From NCBI GenBank assembly GCA_023853785.1, contig JAJIRX010000939.1:1-64000 (forward strand): a stretch of 64,000 nucleotides of DNA, read 5' to 3'. Below are positions 13,455-24,868 of the stretch, one piece after another. The notes under the pieces were generated by a model. The model ran no database searches. It worked only from the letters and a program-made list of their open reading frames with translations, and was not told where the DNA came from. This DNA comes from Psilocybe azurescens. Lineage: Eukaryota > Basidiomycota > Agaricomycetes > Agaricales > Agrocybaceae. The position numbers were made by a program, and so were the translations under genes. Each line of letters begins with the position of its first letter. The stretch's first letter is position 1.

Positions 13455-15109
13455 TCACTCCTGGCCATACTTCTCTACCCATTTGAGGTGGAAGGATTCA
13501 AGCTTGCCTACGTAGTCGTCGACTCCGGGGCAGAGACACGTCAGGCGGTAATGCCACTCGCCTTCCTTCTGCCCGAAGCCGCTGCCAGGGACAACGCAGA
13601 TGCCGGTCTCGTCCAACAGCGCGAGGGCGTACAACGCGTCTGGCTCTTTGCCTGCCACCTGCGCGGCGTCCCGCGCCTTCTTCGAGAGCTTGATCTGGGG
13701 GTACAGGTACAATGCTCCTGGGGAGTCGACGCACGACACGCCAGGGAGCGTGTTGAGGCGCTCGGCCATGACCTTGGTGCGCGAGGCGAGCGCGGCGTGG
13801 ATAGTGTCTGTTTCCTTTTTCCAGAGCGGGTAGCTCGGCGAACCGGGCTGGGGCGGGCGCACCATCGAGTCCACGCCGATCTGCCCTGCGAGCGGCGGGC
13901 AGAGGCCCACTGACACCATTTTGTAGAGCAACGCGATGATCTCCTCGGAGAAGTTTGTGCACTCGAAGTAGCCGCCGCGCCGTCCGCACTCGCCCGAGAC
14001 GCCTTTGGATATGGAGTGGAAGGAGACCAGGGGCACGGGGGATTGCAGCTTGCTGACGACCTTCTTGAACGAGGTGAACGGGTGCGTCTCGGGCTGGTGC
14101 AGGTTGGCTTGGTAGACTTCGTCGGCGAGGAGGGACGAGGGAGTATTTCTCGCACAGCCGGACGAGCTTTTCTTGGGTTTGCTCGTCGATAAGGGCGCCG
14201 GTGGGGTTTCCTGGGTTGATGATAACCAATCCTTTGGGGACGATGCCTTCTTTGTGGGACTCGGCGATAGCCTCTTCGATGGAAGGTACGGAGGTGGACC
14301 AGCCGTTGGATTCGTCTAGGTAGTAAGGTATTGGGACACCTTGATGTTGAGCTAGAGAAGCGGTGTATAGGGGGTACTGTGGGATGGGGATGAGGATTCC
14401 GGCCTTTGGAGAATTGATGAGCATGTTAATAAGGAGAGAGACGCCCGCGGAGGCGCCTCCGGTCAGGAAGATGTTGGCGGGGTCAGCAGGATATCCATCT
14501 CGTTCTGAAGATCTGTTAATACGGTGTCGACACAGGTGGGACAAAAATAGGACATGCCTTCAATAAATTTCGCGACGCTCTTGCGTATAAAAGGCACACC
14601 CTGGCTGTGCGAGTACGCGCCGACGGAGCCGATCTCTGCAGATAGCTCCTCTGCACGGTCGATCACGTCCTGTGGGAAGACATTGGGTGCGAGTTTGGCC
14701 AATTCGGGCCATTCCATGAGAGCAGCAACCTATAGAAGGGCATGACGAGGTTAGTTGTTTGGGTTGAGTGTGGATGGGTGACACCCACCTGACGGGTGAA
14801 GGTGATAGGCGGCTGATCGAGACCTTTTTGCTGAGGGTTGCCGATGTTGGAGGAGATGACTTTATCGAAGGGCAGACCATGGTTGGGCTCTTTGAGCTTA
14901 TCCCGAAGGAGCTCTGCCTTGATAGCGAGCTCCCCTCGAACGGCGTACTGTACTTTCTGGAAGGTAGGATTGAGAGCGTCGAGGGATAGCTGGCGCATAG
15001 TGGTAGAGAAGAGACGTTTTGTGGATGATGGAACAGAAGATAAACAACGGTTAATCGATGTGGGATGTCTAAGGCAGGAAAGCCTCAAGGCTGGACCCGG
15101 AGGTGACAT
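13455..15109 (-). CDS. ALT1: Alanine aminotransferase (PLP class I/II), mitochondrial-type presequence
   Basis: Transfers the amino group between alanine and 2-oxoglutarate, giving pyruvate and glutamate. From M at 15109 a Ser/Arg-rich presequence of about 37 residues precedes a second Met (14998), so mitochondrial and cytosolic forms are both possible. A further upstream Met exists at 15163. Family landmarks: MRQLSLDALNP, SNIGNP, LTGGASAGV, LIPIPQYPLY, VVINPGNPTGA-like INPGNPTGA, LADEVYQ, and the PLP lysine in SISKGVSGECGRRGGY. The end is CLCPGVDDYVGKLESFH. Intron 1 is GT-AG near 14793-14731. Intron 2 (14557-14505) starts GC and ends AG; it rejoins GAA-CGA as IEERDGY. One extra C at 14132-14134 breaks the frame just before LLADEVYQ. 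It shares a 500-bp divergent upstream region with RRP9. Confidence 0.9.
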
Positions 15110-15163
15110 GGATTCTTGAGGAGGATTCGGAGTCGGAGCACCACAGGCACGGTAAACCCGCAC

Positions 15164-15665
15164 GCGTGATCAAGTAAGATGCTTGCAACTTTCGCGACTG
15201 GCACTGTCAGGTGAACAGTAGATGAGCCAGAAAAATAATGGGCTAGTCTGTGGCTTTTAAGAGAGAGAAACTGGCAGTGAAAAACAAGAACTGCAGTGCT
15301 CAGCTGCAGTGCGCTTTTACAGAGCAGAGACGGCCAGAAAATAGAACGGACCGGTCGGAGTCTGAATTCATATGAATCCCTGCCAGCCTGCTTTCTGGCT
15401 CTTGCTTTACCTGCAGCATCTTGCAGCATCCTAGCTGTTACCCCGGATTAGCCCCAGATCCCCTAAATTGCTTCTAATTAAACCGCTACCACCTGACTGA
15501 TAGTAATATGATACGCGACAGCCACAGTCGAGACTACAAGTCCAGCTCAGGTCTCTATTCCACGTGACCACTTTAATTCAGGGTCCTTGAGAGCAAGCAC
15601 AGCCAAACAACCGCTCTCCAAAAATTTCAAAACCCGGCTAGCATTGCTAACAAAACACTGTCTCT
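15164..15665. promoter_or_regulatory. Shared divergent upstream region of ALT1 (-) and RRP9 (+)
   Basis: About 500 bp between two divergently transcribed genes, so it should hold both promoters. A palindromic CACGTG (E-box-like, bHLH/Cbf1-type site) lies at 15561-15566, roughly 100 bp upstream of the RRP9 start. No clear TATA box was seen. The motif is seen directly; its use is inference. Confidence 0.4.
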
Positions 15666-17738
15666 ATGCCCGATTCCTTTTTCTCCGCCCCAAAACAAAA
15701 GAAGAGAAAACGTACAGACTCGAACGCAGGCTCTGATGCGCGCAATGGCGTAAAGAAATTTGCTAGAAAGCCCACGACTCAACGCGACGGAAGGAAACAA
15801 GATTTAGCGAAACCCAATGGCTCTTTGAAGAGAAAAACACGCAGGGATGAAGAATTGTCAGATCAGACCGACGACGATGCGGGTGGTGTCGATGATATGG
15901 ATCTCAGGGCAGACGATATAGACTCAGGAGCTAGTGGTGATGAAGATGAGAACGAAACTCCGGCAGAGAAGCGTCTTAGACTTGCCCAGTTGTATCTCGA
16001 GAGTGTAAAAGTGGGACTAGGTAACCGTCTAATACTATCGTTGTTTTATGTCCGTCTTACATGTATTCGTAGCCGACGGAGAATTTGACGCTGCAGAAAT
16101 CGACAAAGAACTCATCCAAGCTAGACTGAAGCAGGATGTATTAGAGCATTCCGGCAAAGTCCACCTGTTTATTGGAGACTCCGTAATGTCTATCTACTCT
16201 TTCAGCCATATTCAGGTTCTGACCTTATTCTTCAGTTCGATTTCACGCAACCACCCACATCCGTACTACGTACTCGCGGTCATCGTTTCACAGTCACTTC
16301 TGCAGTAGCCTCAGAATCTGTCGAATATCTCTTCACTTCCGGAAAAGAAGGACACATCTTCAAGTGGGACTTGTCAACTGGCAAGAAGCTTGCGTCCTTC
16401 TTCAAAGTGCGACCGCCTGCTTCAGACAGGAAAGGAAAGGGAAAGGCTACACAGGACCAATCTATCAAAGGACATACGGACGAGGTTCTGTCTTTGGCAC
16501 TAAGCGGGGATGGAAAATATTTGGCCAGTGCTGGACGTGATAGAAGGCTGTGCGTGTGGGATACGGAGAAGGGCGAGTGGGTAAAAGCTTTTTCGGGGCA
16601 TTTGGGACATAAAGATGCGATCGGGGTATGTCTTATTGAATCATTCGGGAAAACAGAAGAAATCTGATATACTTTCTCCAGGTCGTGGCTTTTAAGAAGG
16701 GCACCAACCAACTGTACTCTGGCTCGTTTGACCGAACTGTCAAAGTCTACGATCTTTCACCGTCAGTCATGGGTTATGTGGAAACTTTATTCGGTCACCA
16801 GGATCATGTGTTGGGTCTCGATGCTCTGAGAGGCGAAACATGTGTTAGCGTTGGTGGACGTGATAAGACCGTGCGATATTGGAAAATTGTGGATGAGACT
16901 CAATTGGTATTCCGTGGTGGTGGTCGAAGTCGGGTGCGAGAGGTTCTGGAAGGAGGGTTGAGGGGTGACGACGAAGTTGAAGGAGATGATGATGACTCGG
17001 AGATGAATCCGCAGGGGAAAGGCAAGGGAAAAGAGCGCGAGGAAAAAAAGTTTATCGAAGGAAGCATCGAGAGTATTGCTATGATCGACGAGACTACGTT
17101 TGTCAGTGGAGGCGATAGCGGGTGCGCGCTATTTGTCTTTCCAGAATCACTGAATGGCTGATCTTTCTGATTTAGCTCAATATGCCTGTGGAACACCCTC
17201 AAGAAAAAACCAATATTTACGCAAGCGCTCGCGCACGGATTTAATGATGTGCTGTCAGAATCGGAAGGTGTCATTAAGACCCCAAGATGGATCACCGCTC
17301 TAGCCAGTCTGCGGTATTCAGATATCTTTGCCTCTGGTGAATTGATAGTACACTCGTTCTTTGTTTGTAACCATCTGACTGATCAATTGTAGGTTCATGG
17401 GAGGGCGACATTCGGTTGTGGAAATTGGACTCCAAACTCAAATCGTTCAGCCTCGTAGGCAAAATCGCGGCTCCAGGAGTCATCAACTCTCTACAGCTCC
17501 TGACAACGCCAAAAGGTTTCCTGGAAACCACCAATTGGGCCTCAAAGTCTTCTCCGTCGGACACCGACAAGATTGAAACATCGCAGCCAGCCAAGAGAAA
17601 GAGGTTCCTGCGAATCCCTTTATTCTCGTTGCGGGCGTTGGGCAGGAAACATAGGCTAGGGAGGTGGCTGAGCGTGAAGGAGGGGGTGCCAGTAATGGTG
17701 CGATTGTTGTGGCCTTTTCACCCCGGACGTTGTCATGA
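15666..17738 (+). CDS. RRP9: U3 snoRNP WD40 protein RRP9 (U3-55K)
   Basis: Nucleolar WD-repeat subunit of the U3 snoRNP, needed for early 18S pre-rRNA cleavages. The start MPDSFFSAPKQKKRKR is typical, followed by an acidic/basic N-terminal tail. Exon 1 ends at 16020; exon 2 begins at 16073 (ADGEFDAAEIDKEL). WD signatures are HTDEVLSLALSGDGKYLASAGRDRRLCVWD, LYSGSFDRTVKVYD, TCVSVGGRDKTVRYWK and GDIRLWKLD. The expected C-terminus is present but split over frames: NPFILVAGVGQE, HRLGRWLSVKEG and ASNGAIVVAFSPRT. This needs single-base corrections near 17600, at A3 17647-17649 (one extra) and at G5 17682-17686 (one missing). The stop is TGA at 17736-17738 in that restored frame. Confidence 0.88.
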
Positions 17739-18029
17739 TTTATTTTTTCGTCGTTGCTGTTTTCCGCATTTACCATGATTATTTTCTTTGGATTCTATCC
17801 GTTTGAATCTCCAGGCTTTTTTAAAAATCATTTGGTTGGTCATGCGTGTATTTGGTTGAGAATTTTTATGTCGCTGATACATATCGATCGGTTGGTGCGC
17901 ATTACTGAACCGTTTTTGATCGAACAGCGGGTTTGCGTTTGTTGCTTTTCTCCTATAGCACGGCTCAGAACCCCCATACTCCAGCATAAGACTTCTCTAT
18001 GCTCCGACTCATATGCAACGCCGTTAGGC

Positions 18030-19290
18030 GGTCTCTGTCTCTGCCCACCCCGCCTTTTTAGGAATTGTCTTTTTCGGTCTGTTGGTCATAGAATATCTGG
18101 ACGTATATCGTCCTGTGCGCAAGAGACCTGCTGGGCGGACCCGGGCGGGGCAAAATCAGGATGAGAGTGTGGGCAGTCCCTCCTTGTTGAACGAGGGGGA
18201 GAGTGGTCATGTTGCAGAGGTATGTTGCTGTCTGTCTCAACATTCTGGGCTAGGTGGGTATGGGTTGATGGACGCATCTTAGAATGCACCTCATGGGTCG
18301 GAGAAAGATGGTACAGGGATCTCGCCCAGCGAGATGAAAAATGGTATGATACCTGAGGATAGTTTCTCGTTTCGAAAGCAATGCGATGACGAGAATAATC
18401 TGCGGGAGGTGTGTACTTGTCTGTGTGTCGGTATGTCGTCGCTGATTGTTGATGCTGTTTGCCGGGATGAAGGAAACGCCTTGTAATCTGGATTTTCTTG
18501 ATGATTCCGAAGAAGAGGGTCCTGTAATTTCCTCCCATAAGGTAGTTGAAGAACCCTTTTCGGACGCCTTTGAGTCGAGGCTTATTTCTGCAGGACACGA
18601 ATACATCGTACAGTCTGGGAATTGCTGCACGCACTGGAAACATTCGAATGCCTATATTCCAGCTTGACGAAAAAATGATTCTTGGAGATAGCCATGTAAA
18701 TCTTTGCAAGTCTGAAAAGCAGAACAATTCACTCAAGGTACGCGTTTCATGTTACTTTCTGCCACATTATTTATTGATTTTGTGATGGACAGAGGACCAG
18801 ATTTTCGGAGCTCACTGGATTAGAGGACAATGAAAAGTTGATTTGCAATTTACATATGTTTGAAGAAGGATCCTCAAGCGTGTTCGCGAATGACGTTGGA
18901 GTCGACTCTTTTGACAGCCAGAGTTTTAACAAGCCTCGCATAATTCAAGTAAAAAAGCAAGTACATAATGTATTTCGGAACGATGAAGGAATGCTAAACC
19001 ACTTAAGGCAGACTACCCAACGATTTAGCTCCAATGTTTGTTTCCAACCGACTGGCGTACCATCACCGACATCATACCACCCGCCGTCCACTGTACGACC
19101 GATCGAACAACCAGATATTTTACCAGCCAATGCATTGGCGCCTATTTCTGTCCCCCCGCCGTTTTTCAATAGACCGCCTCCCCGTTTTGGACTCCGGCCC
19201 CAACCGTCAAAGTTACGATATCTGCTCCAAAACCGAATCGGAAGAGGGGAAAACAGTTTTTCAAAAATATTCCGCCAAACCACGCGGTGA
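18030..19290 (+). CDS. Unrecognised protein, possible single-pass membrane anchor
   Basis: No family recognised. A consistent spliced reading runs from about 18030: a hydrophobic segment (FLGIVFFGLLVIEYL), then a basic turn (RPVRKRPAGR), then an acidic/Ser-rich stretch ending VAE. GT-AG introns near 18221-18282 and 18411-18470 join it to NAPHGSEKDG...NNLRE and to ETPCNLDFLDDSEEEGP. A last intron near 18737-18791 leads to a Pro-rich C-terminus ending FSKIFRQTTR at 19290. A one-base frame change is needed near 18655-18675. The true start is not found and may lie upstream. Phase-consistent introns support a real gene, but function is unknown. It could be a lineage-specific protein. Confidence 0.5.
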
Positions 19291-19519
19291 TAGTCGTTCT
19301 GGTCGTCGAGAAGCGTCTAGGTTCACGGGCGTGTTACGCTCCATTGAAAACCAACCCGGAATCCTCTAAACTAGTGAGAAAAAAAAGGAGTACGGTATGC
19401 ATTTAAACATTCATTATACGTATCCTCGATGGTCGCGGGCGGTCATCGAATATTATTTTAGATATGTAAAAAAATAGATGTGTGTTCGCGAGATTGAACG
19501 GCAGACGGCGAAGAACATG

Positions 19520-19613
19520 TGCCCCATGGCTTAGTTGGTTACGGCGTCCGACTGTTATTACAATCGTGCATTGCGACATCGGAAGATCGAGAGTTCAAGT
19601 CTCTCTGGGGCAG
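19520..19613 (+). tRNA. tRNA-Asn (GTT) with 20-nt intron
   Basis: Acceptor arm TGCCCCA (19520-19526) pairs fully with TGGGGCA (19606-19612). The anticodon stem TCCGA/TCGGA encloses CTGTTA plus A, with anticodon GTT at 19554-19556. The intron is 19558-19577, one base 3' of the anticodon, the canonical place. The T arm is GAGAG-TTCAAGT-CTCTC. The CTGTTAA loop is the usual Asn loop. The mature sequence is the same as that of the second copy at 24869-24954. Confidence 0.93.
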
Positions 19614-20058
19614 TGATTCTTGAGGATTTATCTTTTTCTGTCATGATGATTCCTTTTTTTGTTAAGTAAGGATAGTTGAAGAGATTATAAAGTGCTGAAA
19701 TATTTTTGTTCCAAATCAAAGCAATTGTAAAATTAAGTTGTGATACCACCTCCGAGTCGGCATCAAGTACTCCCCTTTTGGACCTTGGGATGATGTAAAC
19801 CTCGAAATGGTATTCTATACAGGGAAGATGTATATATTATTCATTTCTTTCCGGTTACAATAGTTTTTGACTGTAGGCACGCCTATATCACATACCGGAG
19901 TCAATACATCTCCGTTGGTTGTTGGCCAAATAGATCAAAGTAATGCGCCACACTAATGAATCCCTTAAATAGGAATCATCTTATTTTGTTTAATTTTCCT
20001 CATATCGTACCAAAATCCGAACCTTAGTTTCTACGTTTCATTCATATTCCTCCAGCGA
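19614..20058. other. Intergenic between tRNA-Asn and tyrosinase
   Basis: AT-rich spacer with no supported gene. The T-run following the tRNA (about 19644-19661) could serve as a Pol III stop. The right part should contain the tyrosinase promoter. Confidence 0.45.
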
Positions 20059-21657
20059 ATGAGTCCTTACAACAAACCTGGAACTCTTGGCACTCGGGTC
20101 CGGAGAAATGTCAAAGACCTTTCACCCCAGGAGTGGGGCAGGTTCGTGAATGCTCTCAAAGTTATGAAGGCGCGCACTCGACCGGGAGCTGTGGTTTCGA
20201 TTTATGACGAGTTCACGGCTTTACATATGGGTGCGGTTGAAATGAACAGGAATTGGAGGAGGTCCCACGGACATCTCGGTGGCGTCTATGTTTCTGAGGA
20301 TGGGCCTGCTGATCCTGCACATGACAACCCTGGGCGAGTGTCCATTTCGGACCAATTCTTTGATGGTTTGAGGCGCATATATTTATGAATTATGGTCGTT
20401 CTTTAGATTTCTTCCTTGGCACCGACAATTTCTGTTGGAGTTTGAATGCGCACTTCAAGCGATCGATCCCTCTGTCACCTTACCCTAGTAAGCAAAGTTG
20501 AATCTCACTCCTCGCGCGTCCAATAACGGCACTGTGCAGCTGGGACTGGACAGACCATGAGTTTTCCAAGAAATTGTTCTCTCCGGCCATGGTCGGAAGC
20601 AACGGAGGGCACAATAAAACAGGAGGTGCTGTGATAAATGGGCCCTTCTCTCTTGACGAAGGCTGGTGCTGCAATCCTGTATTGCACAGACCATCTTGGT
20701 TTAGACCTCTCACAGCGAAACGTCATGACGAATCAGAATCAGAAATCAAAAAAGATACAGAGGGTGTTCAACAGCCTTCTTTGGGACGCTCTATCGTGAG
20801 GTATTTGGGAGACTTTGAGGACCTTGCAACTCCTGCCGACGTTGTGGAGTTCACCAAGAGGAAGTCTGTATTTGGACCTTCCAAATTGGTTGTACGCAAT
20901 AATGTCCCAACGGTAGCGGACAATTGTGTATCCAGTTCGAAAGCGGGTCCGTTTCCTAGGGGAACACTTTACACGGGAGATGCCTTGCCGTTTTCCGTTA
21001 TGCAGTCCGCTTTAGCAAGCTCCGAGAGGAGCATTAGTAGTCAAGATTCGTGGGATGCTTTGGAGGACACTCTCGAAGCGAGTGAAATTTCTAATAGAAC
21101 GCGGTTAACGCCTCGTGAGTTATCGTATTTCACAGTAATCCAATCTGCTGAGATGTTGGTTTCAGGCGAGCTTTCTCCTGGATTTCGATGGTCGGTAGAA
21201 GGAGGACCACATATGCATAACCGTAATCAATTCTCCTGTCGTGTGTGCGCATATATCTGATTTCTTGGATGAACAGAAACACACGATTGGTTTGGCTTCC
21301 ATACGACTATTCTTCAGGACGACCAAATCGTTGGCGCGTCTACGATGCCTGTTGTGGCTTGTGCTACAGCAGATCCCATCTTCTTTCTGCACCATTGCAA
21401 CGTTGATCGGCTTTGGGCAGAATGGCAAGATTCTGGTCATCACGGTTCCATGTAAGAGCCTATATGCTTTTAGTTACGGAAGACTCACCAGACGTCTAAG
21501 CTTTTATCCCAAGACTGGGGACCCGGTATGGTTGTATGCAGATATGAAAGCAGTAGTCGACGACAAGCCCATGCGGCGATATGTTTATCCGAATGGGCAC
21601 AATTTGAATGAGTATGTGCCGATTTACAATTGTGAAGATAGTGGACCCGCTAACTAG
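20059..21657 (+). CDS. Tyrosinase-type copper oxidase
   Basis: Type-3 dicopper enzyme that oxidises phenols to quinones (melanin-type chemistry). Exons: 20059-20333, 20407-20487, 20540-21222, 21275-21451, 21492-21657; all join in frame. The CuA ligands are in ALHMGAV, AHDNPG and [25 protein letters not shown] follows. The CuB ligands are in GGPHMHN and [15 protein letters not shown]. Intron 1 (20334-20406) appears to be GC-AG: it gives HDNPGFLPWHR, the exact family spacing, whereas GT choices break it. The C-terminus ends [10 protein letters not shown], without a long C-terminal shielding domain. No signal peptide is evident. Unlike its neighbours it has no frame break. Substrate is unknown. 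Confidence 0.9.
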
Positions 21658-21671
21658 TCCTGTATAGTGAA

Positions 21672-23256
21672 ATGTGGCCATGGAATAATGAAAAATCCAA
21701 ACACAGCGCGAGATACAAGGTCTGATACCTTATTTTCCGTATACGATAACACCCGAGGATACCCTTGATTATCGGTATGTCAATTTTTTTTGGAATACGC
21801 GATTTATCCGCTAATTTCTTGGAAAGTTTAATGGGGTATAATTACGACACTAGTACACAACTTTCTGTCAATTCAGTTTCGCCTGTTCTCGTCCATTTGC
21901 CGTCAACTCAAAACGAACGCACGTACCAAATCTTCCCGCTGTATATTCAACGAAGTAGCCGGTATTTGGTTGCAGCCAAGAATACTGGAAAGGATCATGC
22001 TCATCTGGGGATCCAAATTTACGCTGAGTACGAAAGGATGTTTGAACACACTTTCATGGAACAAGGGTTTCAAGGGGAAAGTATCGAGCCAGAGCCAGAT
22101 AAGGACGAGACAAATGCTTCAACCAGCTGTGTATGGAGCCTCGAGAGAGGACGCTATTACGTTGTGGTATCGGCTATCGTCGTGGAAGAAGGAAAAGTCG
22201 TCCAAGAAAACCCATCCATCTCAGCAAAGTACGAGATTGGGGTGGCTACGTCGCTCGACTTTGACATGCCGAATGTGCCAATTCAACCAGGTGTCATCGC
22301 AAACCCGCAGGTACCACAAGAAAGCTGTGTTTATATTGCAAACCGTCGATACGCACCCATCAAGTTGGAGGCGGGACGACCGCAATTCAGGCTAACCCAG
22401 ATGAAGGGCACGCACGAGCTGTTCGGGATCAATGTATATCAGAGTGCTGGACTTGTTGATGTTAAATTTGAGGTGAGCGATATCAGGTTTCAATTTACTC
22501 AAAAAAGTGTACTTACTAGGCTACGAAGGGCATGGATGCACTCGTGCAACTATATGGGCCATTCGACCTAGACAACGACCAACTTCCTCATTTTGACATG
22601 GACGGGAAACCGGTCGAAGGAGAAACATTGACACAGTTGAGCTCGCGAGTGCAGATCGCATCGAGCGAAGGCTGCTGCAAAAGACTAGGTTCTGGGATCT
22701 CTAGTCTAGTAACACCCGGCCGATATATCGTTCTGGTCTTCCATTGTTCAATCGGCCACAACGAGCACCAGGTATACAAAGTCAGCTACAATTTTGACGC
22801 CGCGGCGAAGATCAGAGAACTCGAGTTGGGCCGTGTGGATGTGGTGATGCCTCGGAGCGGCAGAGCTGTGAACGAGCTGTATCGTGTTTCGGGGAAGAAC
22901 GGCATGCCTCTTGTGACCCAACGCGGAGAGATATACAATATCAACACAGTGGCAGATGATGCGAAGACCCAGACCCAGATCCGCCTTGCTGTGTTTGCGT
23001 ATTCTTCCGGCGATATTCTTGGACAAGAAGAGTCAGATACGGAGAGATACGTGTCGTATAACGAGGCTTTCTGGGGAGGGGATACTGTTACATTTGGGGT
23101 TGATGAAGACCAGGTGAGTGTTAATACTTGTGGTGAAAGAGATAAATTGACATTGGACTGGCAGCTGCTGTTTGTTCGAGTGAGCATATTGAATGGATAC
23201 AGCTCAACCAAAATAAGGACTTCAATCCGGCGATCATGATTGGCTCGCTGAAATAG
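21672..23256 (+). CDS. Unrecognised beta-rich protein with repeated modules
   Basis: No confident family. A large exon (about 21832-22471) reads through YNYDTSTQLSV, YQIFPLYI and RYYVVVSAIVV. An intron 22472-22519 leads to ATKGMDALVQLYGPFD and GRYIVLVFHCSIG. A last GT-AG intron near 23115-23201 joins DEDQ to LNQNKDFNPAIMIGSLK and the stop at 23256. The 5' end is uncertain: an intron 21777-21831 may join TPEDTLDYR to LMGYNY, with a start near 21672. Two or three segments share a pattern of alternating strands with GRY-V and K-G motifs, reminiscent of calpain domain III or PPC-type beta-sandwiches. That likeness is a guess. It lies only about 15-100 bp after the tyrosinase stop on the same strand. 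Confidence 0.65.
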
Positions 23257-23383
23257 CACTCTTCCGATTGGTCACGTATATCTTACTAATCCCGGGCCGA
23301 ACCCGTGACGTCACATTGCACACAGAATAAATATTTGCCAGTTTAATACCGCCTTTTTCTTCTTCTCTTCTTGGTTCCTCTGC

Positions 23384-24484
23384 CATGTCTTCCAATTCAG
23401 CGATACCCACCGCCTCTACCCCCGCTGCCGTTGCACTTCCACAACGCCAGGAAATCTCTGTAAAACACAAAAGCCTCCAGTCTGGCCAATAGAGGCCACT
23501 GAACCTGGTGTAGACGCCCCGCCCGCCGCCAAGTGTGCTCGAAACGCCCGCGAAGATGGCATATGCTGCAAAGAGCTCATCAAAGACGAGCGGACACTGA
23601 TAGATCCAGACGTTGTTCGTGATGTGTAAGTTCCCATGGCTCACCAAATGCTTAAACTCGTTCTCATTCGTCACGGTTATCTAGCGTTATTGGCCTATCA
23701 GACGGATTGACAGTTCCTTTCGCCCTCACAGCCGGTTTGTCTTCTCTGGGGGAATCCAAGCTTGTCGTGCTAGGCGGGATTGCTGAACTCATTGCTGGTG
23801 CCATTTCAATGGGTATCGGCGGCTTCCTTGCTTCCCAGTCGGAGCGTGACCACTACCGTTATCTCCAACATCACACCGCCGAACGCGTACGCCATAGTTG
23901 TGCGGGCGAGATGGAGCGCGAGGTAACCGAGGTCCTTGGTCCCATAGGAGTTGATGACAAGACTTGTTATGCGGTAGCAAGATGCCTTCGGGATGCCGAA
24001 GGGGATGACCTCGGGCAGAGTTATTTAACAGGAGGGGCAGGAGTAGATGTGGAGAACTCAAAATTGAGATGGAGCAAAGACGTCGGTCTGACAGCATTCT
24101 TACTCAAGTTCGGTCAGGGACTAGGTTCGTTGACGATCTGTCTTGTACGATTTTAAACCATTTCTAACTCTGAACACAGAGGAAATACCCAATAAACGCA
24201 TGTACGTTTCGGCGTTTACAATCGGCATGGGGTACCTTCTGGGCGGAATCATCCCTTTGCTGCCTTACTTCTTCATTCCAAAAGCCCATGTCGCTCTTAT
24301 ATATTCTTCTGTCATTACTGGCATAATCCTGCTCATCTTTGGCGCCGTCAAGGCGCGAGTAACTGGTGCAGCCCAAAATCCGGCCGGTTATGTCTGGGGT
24401 GCTTTCAGCACGCTCATGGTTGGTGGCATTGCTGCCGCGGCGGCCTTTGGTATAGTCAGGGCCCTGGAGGGAGGTGGAGATTAA
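23384..24484 (+). CDS. CCC1/VIT1-family vacuolar iron/manganese transporter
   Basis: Moves Fe2+/Mn2+ from cytosol into the vacuole. Start ATG at 23384 (MSSNSAIPTAST). The exon around 23507-23627 gives ELIKDERTLIDPDVVRD, then VIGLSDGLTVPFALTAGLSS, the hallmark first helix. A second helix with SMGIGGFLASQSERDHY follows. The cytosolic loop contains EMEREVTEVLGPIG, where family members bind metal. An intron near 24125-24179 rejoins GLEEIPNKR. Three further membrane helices end with AAAAAFGIVRALEGGGD. Between MSSN and the first helix a single base is missing near the A4 run 23469-23472, or a very short intron is present. Paralog-level substrate (Fe or Mn) cannot be told. Confidence 0.9.
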
Positions 24485-24868
24485 GATGATTACGTTTGTC
24501 TTATGCCCCCTTTGATTTTTTTTCTCTTTTTTTTTAGTTTACTATTCTGCCCTGGTTGATGACATTTGACATTTTCCTTTCATCTTCCCATGTACTCCCT
24601 TCCTGTACCTTTCCGCCGACTCTGCATTTGTAATAGTATCACCCTCCATACCTATTCGTATATCTTACTTCGCTTCTTACTTGTAGCCTCGAGTCCACGA
24701 CATGTACTTGTCCAGGTTCAACGGTCATAATATGTTTATTCTTATTCATACGTATCACTGAAAAATACTGCTTTGGTACAAGTAAGTCAAATCCGTGGCG
24801 AAAGCCTTGCATAGAAAGCACAAAATAGTCCACAGAAAGCAGAATAAAAAAACGTTGAGATAAATCAA

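Noticed and set aside
13498..14544. Arg/Pro-rich overlapping proteins in the aminotransferase locus
   Set aside because: They are out-of-frame shadows of GC-rich coding sequence after a one-base indel.
18945..19283. Minus-strand gene opposite the orphan gene's last exon
   Set aside because: The plus-strand reading is spliced in phase with upstream exons and its Pro-rich run makes the antisense frame open by chance.
20334..20406. GT donor a few bases further right in tyrosinase intron 1
   Set aside because: GT choices either break the frame or add residues between the CuA His and FLPWHR, against the fixed family spacing.
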